Assembly: GCA_021159105.1 (NCBI GenBank)
Contig: JAGGSM010000102.1
Coordinates: 1 to 11,041, forward strand
Reading direction: 5' to 3'
DNA: 11,041 bases
DNA from: Candidatus Bipolaricaulota bacterium
Lineage (GTDB): Bacteria > Bipolaricaulota > Bipolaricaulia > UBA7950 > UBA9294
The notes beneath the pieces were generated by a model. It was not told where the DNA came from and did not search any database. It saw only the letters and a program-made list of their open reading frames with translations. This document shows positions 5,936 through 11,041 of the stretch, piece by piece (the first letter of the stretch is position 1; each line of letters begins with the position of its first letter). The translations under genes and the position numbers were made by a program.

Positions 5936-7180
5936 ATGGCTACCAACTTGTACTACCCACGCTTTGTAGAGACAGCGCTCGCTGAAGCGCTGTCAGATAC
6001 TCCTGTGGTGCTCATACACGGGCCGCGCCAATGTGGCAAGACGACACTGGCCCAAACGTTTGGTAAGACACGGGGATACGATTACTTCAGCTTCGATGAT
6101 GACGTAGCTGCCGCTGCTGCCAGAGCGGATCCTTCAGGCTTCGTCAGTGATCTGCCAACAAGAGCCATTCTGGATGAGGTGCAGCGCGTGCCCGAGCTAT
6201 TTACCGCACTCAAGCTCGCCGTGGACCGCGATCGCACTCCTGGACGATTTATCCTTACGGGATCAGCTAATGCGCTTCTCGTCCCCAAGCTTGCCGATTC
6301 GCTTGCCGGACGGATGGAGATCCTCCGGCTACACCCGTTGGCGCAGTGCGAGCTTGCCACGAAGCCACCTACCTTTCTCGACAGGCTCTTTGATGGAGCC
6401 TTCCAAACGAGAACCTACAAGCGTTTGGGAGAGGATCTCCCCATGCGCATCGTTTCGGGCGGGTATCCCGCAGCGCTCGCCCGGCCAACGCACCGCCGCC
6501 GCAGTGCTTGGTATCGGGACTACGTCGAGACTCTCATCCAACGTGATGTGCGCGATCTAGCTCGAATCCGTAGCCTGGATGTGCTTCCACGCCTGCTTGC
6601 GCTCGCAGCCGGACAGACCGCCCAGCTACTCAACATCTCCGATCTGGCAAGCCCTTTTCAACTAAGTCGCCCGACGATTCGTGACTATGTCACACTGCTT
6701 GAGCGCATCTTTCTGCTGGATATCCTGCCACCGTGGCACAGCAACCGGCTCAGCCGTCTGATCAAAACCCCAAAGGTTCACGTGGGGGATACGGGAGTGG
6801 CATGCTCGTTGCTCGGGCTCGATGCCGGGAATCTAAGCCGCGACCGCAACACCCTTGGCCATCTTGTTGAGACCTTCGTATTCCAAGAAGTACGCCGCCA
6901 GGCTAGCTGGCATGACACCGAGATCCGCTTCTATCACTTCCGCGACAAGGACAAGTTTGAGGTTGACATCGTGCTCGAGCGTGCCGCGCACGAACTGGCC
7001 GGTATTGAAGTGAAGGCCTCTGCTACGGTTACGGGCAATGATTTCCGCGGCTTACGAAAGCTGAGACAGGCATCGGGGAAACGCTTTACCGCAGGCATCG
7101 TGCTGTACGACGGGGAGATGAGCGCCGGGTTCGGTGATGGGCTCTACGCCGTGCCCATCCGAACACTCTGGGAGAGTTGA
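5936..7180 (+). CDS. AAA-family ATPase with C-terminal DUF4143 domain
   Basis: This is a 414-residue protein of the common bacterial and archaeal AAA_14/DUF4143 type. The N-terminal ATPase has a Walker A loop GPRQCGKTT (29-37), Walker B AILDEVQ (77-83) with Asp80-Glu81, and a sensor strand FILTGSAN (105-112), followed by DSLAGRMEILRLHPL (121-135). A winged-helix-like segment (about 215-262) leads into DUF4143, whose end reads FEVDIVL (341-347) then GIEVKAS (356-362). That E-x-D ... E-x-K pattern is the remnant or active form of a PD-(D/E)XK nuclease fold. Length is normal and the gene is intact. The start at 5936 is supported by the promoter eight bases before it. Family members are poorly characterised and often mobile or variably present. 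A role in DNA handling is inference; cellular targets are unknown. Confidence 0.92.
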   Translation: MATNLYYPRFVETALAEALSDTPVVLIHGPRQCGKTTLAQTFGKTRGYDYFSFDDDVAAAAARADPSGFVSDLPTRAILDEVQRVPELFTALKLAVDRDRTPGRFILTGSANALLVPKLADSLAGRMEILRLHPLAQCELATKPPTFLDRLFDGAFQTRTYKRLGEDLPMRIVSGGYPAALARPTHRRRSAWYRDYVETLIQRDVRDLARIRSLDVLPRLLALAAGQTAQLLNISDLASPFQLSRPTIRDYVTLLERIFLLDILPPWHSNRLSRLIKTPKVHVGDTGVACSLLGLDAGNLSRDRNTLGHLVETFVFQEVRRQASWHDTEIRFYHFRDKDKFEVDIVLERAAHELAGIEVKASATVTGNDFRGLRKLRQASGKRFTAGIVLYDGEMSAGFGDGLYAVPIRTLWES

Positions 7181-7249
7181 GGCTTCGAACTGTCTGAATT
7201 CACACCCGCCCCGGCCAGACCAGTTACCGAAGCTGCAGCTACTAGTTGT

Positions 7250-7284
7250 CCCCTACAGGGGTTAATCTCCCGCCCTTTTGGGCG
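7250..7284. terminator. Two short hairpins between convergent genes, possible weak terminator
   Basis: CCCC-TACA-GGGG (7250-7261) and CGCCC-TTTT-GGGCG (7271-7284) lie in the 177-base gap between the ATPase stop and the Mrr-family stop. Both stems are short (four and five pairs), and neither is followed by a clear T tract on either strand, so termination is only suggested by position. A perfect palindrome AGCTGCAGCT lies just before them at 7231-7240. Nothing else is seen in this gap. Confidence 0.3.
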
Positions 7285-7357
7285 TGCTTCTCACAAGGCT
7301 TCTTGATACACCGTTCGCTTGCGGGGAGGGTAGTTCAATCCACCAGACAACACCAGC

Positions 7358-8254
7358 CTAATCCAAGCTGGCCAAGTAGTATATTGGAGCAAGAGGAAGG
7401 AGCGCCTTGTCCTCATCAGTTAGTTTGTAATAGTGTTCCTCCCATAGATCGATGAATCGAGAAAGATCAATTAGCTCAACATGTACGTGAGATCCACGTG
7501 CAGCTTTCTTCGCATCCGATGTAAATCCTCCTGTGGAGATGAATATCCCAACGTCGCCATCCTTCTGTAGGATTCCCATTAGCTGACGGATCTCCTGCAC
7601 CGTAGCTGGCGTCTCCCGATGCTTGATCTGCGCTTTGATCCTTGGAGAGACTGTCCCGAGCGGGTCACGATACGCAATTACATCCACTCCCCCGTCCTTC
7701 CCTCGGGGAGCAACGAACGGTGTATAGTAACCCATCCCGCGCAGAAGAGCGGCAGCAAGATCCTGAAACTCATAGGGGTTTTTGCTCCTCATATGTCTCT
7801 CGATACTCTCTGAGACTACTTGCTGAATCTGTTCTATGGTAATTGACTCGCTTGCTTCCTGATCTTCGGACTGAGTCTCGCCTGTTTCGAGCACGGTTTC
7901 TTTGGGATTTTCGGTCCGCCAGGTACGGTAGGCAGCTGTTGCTCTGTCAAGAAGAGCAGTTTCCCCCAACGATAGAGCGTCTTCGCCCTCAGTTGTAAGA
8001 TACCATATTCCTCCCTTCTTCACTAAAAATCCGGCTTTCACGCAGTCGATCGTGAAGAAATGCAAAATAGATTGCCACCTAATGTACCCCGTCTTCTCGT
8101 AGCGCTGTTTGGCCCAGGCATCAAGCTCTACACGCTTTTCGACTTCATTCATGACGTCTCGACTCCGCATCTCTCCGCCGTTCTCCTTCAACACTTGTAG
8201 AGCAGCGTACACCACTCTTGCTGCCAACTCTCGAGATCGAGACTGTTTCTTCAT
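7358..8254 (-). CDS. Mrr-family restriction endonuclease-like protein
   Basis: This 298-residue protein has the two-domain layout of Mrr enzymes, type IV nucleases that cut modified DNA. Residues about 8-100 form a winged-helix Mrr_N-type domain (VLKENGGEMRSRDVMNEVE, then GGIWYLTTEGEDAL). An acidic linker (115-140) leads to the Mrr catalytic domain: NPYEFQDLAAALL with Glu162, GKDGGVDVIAY with Asp191, AQIKH with Gln209 and Lys211, and GIFISTGGFTSDA (236-248). The D ... Q-x-K nuclease core is complete, so it should be active. I chose the ATG at 8254 over an in-frame start at 8323 because GGAGGAA (8263-8257) sits just before it. No methyltransferase gene is nearby, as expected for type IV. The actual target could differ from that of E. 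coli Mrr. Confidence 0.9.
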   Translation of the reverse strand: MKKQSRSRELAARVVYAALQVLKENGGEMRSRDVMNEVEKRVELDAWAKQRYEKTGYIRWQSILHFFTIDCVKAGFLVKKGGIWYLTTEGEDALSLGETALLDRATAAYRTWRTENPKETVLETGETQSEDQEASESITIEQIQQVVSESIERHMRSKNPYEFQDLAAALLRGMGYYTPFVAPRGKDGGVDVIAYRDPLGTVSPRIKAQIKHRETPATVQEIRQLMGILQKDGDVGIFISTGGFTSDAKKAARGSHVHVELIDLSRFIDLWEEHYYKLTDEDKALLPLAPIYYLASLD

Positions 8255-8284
8255 GCTTCCTCCAGAAACTCTGCGGATGACTTT

Positions 8285-8313
8285 AGTGTAATGTCGGGCA
8301 AAGTTCTGTGCAA
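8285..8313 (-). promoter_or_regulatory. Possible promoter of the Mrr-family gene
   Basis: On the minus strand, TTGCAC (8313-8308) and TACACT (8290-8285) are 17 bases apart. A start near 8278 would give a leader of about 24 bases containing the GGAGGAA site. The match to consensus is moderate. It would let the nuclease be transcribed independently of the HEPN-like gene 163 bases upstream. Confidence 0.35.
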
Positions 8314-8417
8314 GGTAAAACATCGGACTAACCCTGGAGCTTCTTACTCAACGGATACGCTGTTCTGTCGTACACGCCAAGTATCGTGGTGCGATTTGTT
8401 AGTTGATTTGCACGAGT

Positions 8418-9143
8418 TTACGCTCTACTACGATCTCTAATCTCGGCGATCAATCGGTAGGCGCTGCGTACATACTGAGGAAAGACGAGGAGCGCCCCTT
8501 GCGCGCTGCGATGGGTGATGCTCACCGCGCGCGCGTGGCCGGTGCGATCGCGCGTGTGATCGATCAAGTTCTCCAGGCCCTGCAGATGAAGCTTGACCTC
8601 CTCGCACAATTGAGGCTGCACCTGAAGTGTGGGAAGGAGACGGCGAATGCTTTCCAACTTGGCCTGATAAGAGTCTTCACTTGCTGCATCATCACTTCCG
8701 AGAGCCCCCGCGATCATGTCTATGCACCTTCCGCCAGCATCAGCCAGCAGGCTCATCGTGGCCAGGTAGTTCCCGGAGAGGAAGGCCTTCTGCGCAGCGT
8801 GGACGTAGGTGCGGATGGTCGGATCGAGCGGTTCATCTATGCTTGCTTCCAAATCATGCAGGTAACGGTCGTAGTCGTGCAGGATGATCTCCCCCGACTC
8901 TAGGCAGTCATAGCCGTAGTCGGTGACGTGAAAGAAGGGGAGGTTCAGGTTGAGCGAGTTCTTGCCCGGGGCGAGCACTCCCTGCACGAGGAGTTCCCAG
9001 ATGATCTCCTGAATCTTCAGTGCATCGTGACGATCGTAGTCCTCTGCAAGCCCGCGCACTTGGTACTCCACCGCGTTTAGGTGTGTCTGAGGATCGCGAC
9101 GCAGTACCTTAAAGACCAACTGACGCAACTCTTCCTTGTCCAT
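8418..9143 (-). CDS. Winged-helix plus HEPN-like domain protein
   Basis: This 241-residue protein has two parts. Residues about 1-78 look like a winged helix, including IQEIIWELLVQGVLAPG (44-60) and NLPFFHVTDYG (67-77). Residues about 105-235 are helical, with AAQKAFLSGNYLATMSLLADA (116-136) and a C-terminal RDRTGH (198-203), then LLVFPQYVRSAYRLI (218-232). R-D-x3-H fits the R-X4-6-H motif of HEPN ribonucleases, where the residue after Arg is usually Asn, Asp or His. The pattern resembles the R-N-x-x-G-H-P segment of many uncharacterised winged-helix/HEPN proteins. The start at 9143 is chosen for GGAGGGG (9155-9149), five bases before it; the frame is open further upstream to 9284. HEPN proteins often act in phage defence or toxin systems, but ones of this sort may be inactive nucleic-acid binders. 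Confidence 0.8.
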   Translation of the reverse strand: MDKEELRQLVFKVLRRDPQTHLNAVEYQVRGLAEDYDRHDALKIQEIIWELLVQGVLAPGKNSLNLNLPFFHVTDYGYDCLESGEIILHDYDRYLHDLEASIDEPLDPTIRTYVHAAQKAFLSGNYLATMSLLADAGGRCIDMIAGALGSDDAASEDSYQAKLESIRRLLPTLQVQPQLCEEVKLHLQGLENLIDHTRDRTGHARAVSITHRSAQGALLVFPQYVRSAYRLIAEIRDRSRA

Positions 9144-9161
9144 GCACACCCCTCCGTGACA

Positions 9162-9190
9162 ACGATACAGCAGGTGTGCCAGTCCGGCAA
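9162..9190 (-). promoter_or_regulatory. Possible promoter of the HEPN-like gene
   Basis: On the minus strand, TTGCCG (9190-9185) and TATCGT (9167-9162) are 17 bases apart. A start near 9155 would put the Shine-Dalgarno bases (9155-9149) at the very 5' end of the message, a tight but possible arrangement. The -10 box matches at only four of six bases. Confidence 0.28.
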
Positions 9191-9219
9191 GGAAACGCGT
9201 TGCGTGAAGCACAAGGCGG

Positions 9220-9248
9220 TTGTAGGGAGTCTGTAAATCGGCTATATT
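9220..9248 (+). promoter_or_regulatory. Possible promoter of the ssnA-ygfK operon
   Basis: TTGTAG (9220-9225) and TATATT (9243-9248) are 17 bases apart. The predicted start near 9255 gives a leader of about 67 bases, longer than others in the window. It includes a small hairpin, GTGGC (9268-9272) with GCCAC (9278-9282). No known riboswitch is recognisable in so short a leader. Confidence 0.4.
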
Positions 9249-9321
9249 GTCAGACAGCCTACAGCGGGTGGCGTGCCGCCACAAACCGGGCGACGGTTAC
9301 CCCTCTAAATAAGGAGGACGG

Positions 9322-10662
9322 ATGAAACTGGTGATCGATGGAGCACGGATTTGGAATGGGGCGAGCGAATTCTACGACAAGGGAACGATCGTAATCGAGG
9401 ATGGAAAGATCGAAGCGGTACTCGCCGGGGATGAGCGGGACCGTTACAAACCACCTGCGGAGGCCAGGGTCATCGACGGCGATGGGAAGCTGGCGATCCC
9501 TGGGTTGATCAACGCTCACACGCACCTGTACAGTAGCCTGGCCCGTGGGATGGCTCTGCCCAATTACTCACCGCATACGTTCACTCAAATCCTGGAACAG
9601 ATGTGGTGGCGGCTGGATAAGGCGCTCGATCCATCGTCCGTGCGCATGAGTGCTCTCGTCGGTGCGATGGAGGCGGCCCGCTGCGGAGTCACAACCCTGA
9701 TCGATCATCATGCCAGTCCGCATGCCGTCACCGGTAGCCTGGCCGCGGTGAAGGATGCGGTGAACAAAGACGTCGGCCTGCGGGGAGCGTTCTGTTACGA
9801 GCTCTCCGACCGCGATGGCATGGAGATTCGCGACGAGGGAATCGAGGAGAACCTGGATTTCCTCGCAAGCGATGATCCGAGCGATTCGATGAGCACCGCC
9901 CTGTTCGGGATGCACGCATCGTTCACCATCTCCGATGACACTTTGTCCAAGGTGGCGGAGAGGATCCCAAACGGCGCCGGTGTGCACATTCACGTCGCCG
10001 AGGGGCCGGAGGACGAGGAGCAGTGCCAATCCGAACATGGGATGCGGATCGTGCAGCGTTTGGACAAGTTCAACCTGCTGCGGGAGAGATCGATCCTCGC
10101 CCACTGCCTGCACATCGACGAGGCGGAGAAGGATCTTGTGGCGGAGAGCAAGGCGATCGTCGTGCACAACCCCAGATCGAACATGAACAACGCCGTCGGC
10201 GTCTTCGATATGGAGGGGTTCCTTAAGCGCGGAATCCCGGTTGGTCTGGGGACGGACGGCGTGGGGTCGAACATGCTGACCGAGTTGTTCACCGCCGGAA
10301 TCCTGCAGAAGGTATCGACCGGAGACTCGCTTGCCGCCGGGTTCCCTGACTTGCAGAAGATTCTATTCGAGAATAATCCGCAGATCGCTTCACGCTTGCT
10401 CGGCGCTCAACTCGGACGCATTGCTCCCGGATACGCGGCGGACATTGCGCTGTTTGACTACAATCCTCCCACGCCAATCGACGCGGGTAATGTCCTCGGG
10501 CATCTGCTGTTCGGGATCGCTGTGCACGATATGCACGTATCCGACCTGATCGTCAATGGGGAACTGGTAATCGGCTCTGGTCGCTTTGTTAATCTGGACG
10601 AAGATGCTCTCTACGCGAGGGCGCGTGAGGAGGCAGCATCACTTTGGGCGCGGATCTCATGA
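9322..10662 (+). CDS. ssnA: Putative aminohydrolase SsnA (amidohydrolase superfamily)
   Basis: SsnA belongs to the metal-dependent amidohydrolase superfamily, near the cytosine/guanine deaminase and chlorohydrolase branch. The 446-residue length matches E. coli SsnA (about 442). Metal-site motifs appear in order: INAHTHLYSSLARGM with His66 and His68 (63-77), GMHASFTIS with His198, HIHVAEGPEDEEQ with His224 and Glu227, LAHCLHID with His261, and GLGTDGVGSNML with Asp312. HNPRSNMNNAVGV (282-294) is also typical. A Shine-Dalgarno AAGGAGG (9311-9317) is four bases before the ATG. ygfK follows after 15 bases, as part of the cluster known from E. coli (ygfK-ssnA-ygfM-xdhD), which is linked to purine or related heterocycle use. 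The physiological substrate is not established. Confidence 0.92.
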   Translation: MKLVIDGARIWNGASEFYDKGTIVIEDGKIEAVLAGDERDRYKPPAEARVIDGDGKLAIPGLINAHTHLYSSLARGMALPNYSPHTFTQILEQMWWRLDKALDPSSVRMSALVGAMEAARCGVTTLIDHHASPHAVTGSLAAVKDAVNKDVGLRGAFCYELSDRDGMEIRDEGIEENLDFLASDDPSDSMSTALFGMHASFTISDDTLSKVAERIPNGAGVHIHVAEGPEDEEQCQSEHGMRIVQRLDKFNLLRERSILAHCLHIDEAEKDLVAESKAIVVHNPRSNMNNAVGVFDMEGFLKRGIPVGLGTDGVGSNMLTELFTAGILQKVSTGDSLAAGFPDLQKILFENNPQIASRLLGAQLGRIAPGYAADIALFDYNPPTPIDAGNVLGHLLFGIAVHDMHVSDLIVNGELVIGSGRFVNLDEDALYARAREEAASLWARIS

Positions 10663-10677
10663 AGGGGGAAGAAGGAA

Positions 10678-11041
10678 ATGTCAGATAAGTTGAGGGTTCA
10701 GTCGTTCCAAGAGCTCTTGGGATCGATTCTACAGGAGTATGAACACAACGATAGTATCTTCGGAATTCACCGCTCGCTCTTCTACGTGCCAAAGCCGAAT
10801 AGCCCGTACGCAACGGAGATGTTTGGAAGCCACCTTGCTACCCCAATCGGTCCGGCTGCTGGGCCGCACACGCAGCTTGCCCGCAACATCATCTCGTCTT
10901 GGTTGTCCGGCGGGCGGTTCATGGAGCTAAAGACCGTGCAGATCATGGATGAGCTGGAAATTCCTAGGCCGTGCATCGATGTGGCGGACGAGGGGTACAA
11001 CGTCGAGTGGTCGCAGGAGCTGAAGCTCGAGGATTCGGTGA
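10678..11041 (+). CDS. ygfK: YgfK, putative selenate reductase subunit / DHPD-like iron-sulfur flavoprotein, N-terminal part
   Basis: The frame is open from ATG 10678 through the window end, covering 121 codons of a protein that is usually about 1000 residues. The visible part closely follows what I recall of E. coli YgfK: QELLGSILQEYEHNDSIFGI (11-30), ATPIGPAAGPHTQLA (54-68), ISSWLSGGRFMELKTVQIMD (72-91) and PCIDVADEGYN (98-108). The ATPIGPAAGPHTQLA and ELKTVQ segments are like the FMN-binding start of dihydroorotate/dihydropyrimidine dehydrogenase barrels. Full-length YgfK is predicted to bind FAD and iron-sulfur clusters and to pass electrons in a selenium-dependent molybdenum-hydroxylase pathway. 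AAGGGGG (10662-10668) or AGAAGGA just before the ATG serves as ribosome site. It is co-transcribed with ssnA. The E. coli name rests on indirect genetics. Confidence 0.92.
   Translation, partial: MSDKLRVQSFQELLGSILQEYEHNDSIFGIHRSLFYVPKPNSPYATEMFGSHLATPIGPAAGPHTQLARNIISSWLSGGRFMELKTVQIMDELEIPRPCIDVADEGYNVEWSQELKLEDSV

Noticed and set aside
5842..7357. A complete insertion sequence around the ATPase gene
   Set aside because: There is no transposase, no matching repeat set after 7180 and no visible target duplication; a remnant end is kept only as an alternative.
8255..8417. A possible RNA gene or terminator between the HEPN-like and Mrr-family genes
   Set aside because: Only a four-base GTGC/GCAC pairing with a long loop was found, with no tRNA-like fold or T tract. 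Only the candidate promoter at 8285-8313 is supportable.
8403..8903. A 166-codon plus-strand frame opposite the HEPN-like gene
   Set aside because: It has no ribosome site, and the minus-strand protein carries recognisable winged-helix and HEPN-like segments.
9568..10167. A 199-codon minus-strand frame inside ssnA
   Set aside because: It is opposite an unmistakable amidohydrolase and shows no domain of its own.
10659..10688. A nine-codon frame starting from ATGA at the ssnA stop
   Set aside because: It is out of frame with ygfK, ends at once, and the ATG at 10678 gives the YgfK N-terminus.

Overview
The window is bacterial. Genes are closely packed, most have strong Shine-Dalgarno sites (AAGGAGG or GGAGG 3-7 bases before the start), several have sigma70-like promoters, and base composition is moderately GC-rich by eye. 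The ssnA-ygfK pair fits an organism, probably anaerobic or facultative, that runs a selenium/molybdenum-hydroxylase type of purine or related heterocycle metabolism. No marker gene fixes the phylum. A deep-branching anaerobe is my guess, with little weight behind it.

Layout. At the left edge (1-30, minus) is the first ten codons of a class II glutamine amidotransferase, beginning MCGIFGI. It diverges from a plus-strand operon of three genes: a strongly signalled 29-residue hydrophobic microprotein with a Cys/Gly tail (200-289), a signal-peptide protein that appears to hold two copies of one domain (332-1432), and maf (1429-2034), whose GTG start overlaps the previous stop. Next come panB (2095-2958) and, 13 bases later, an unrecognised 421-residue soluble protein (2972-4237). 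A long hairpin at 4280-4314 closes this block.

The middle, 4330-9143, looks accessory. It holds a DUF6880-like helical-repeat protein (minus), an AAA/DUF4143 ATPase (plus), an Mrr-family restriction endonuclease (minus) and a winged-helix plus HEPN-like protein (minus). The DUF6880 and ATPase genes diverge from a 244-base region, and each has a -10 box so close to its start that the mRNA should be leaderless or nearly so. Four 23-base tandem repeats in exact phase cover the ATPase promoter. These four genes are the best candidate for an undescribed defence or stress module, though nothing in the sequence proves they work together.

The right end is metabolic again: ssnA (9322-10662, plus) followed 15 bases later by ygfK (10678 to the window end, partial). 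The E. coli neighbourhood of these two also carries the molybdenum hydroxylase gene xdhD, so the cluster probably continues to the right. No tRNA, rRNA, CRISPR array, transposase or integrase was seen, and there is no stretch over 300 bases without a gene.
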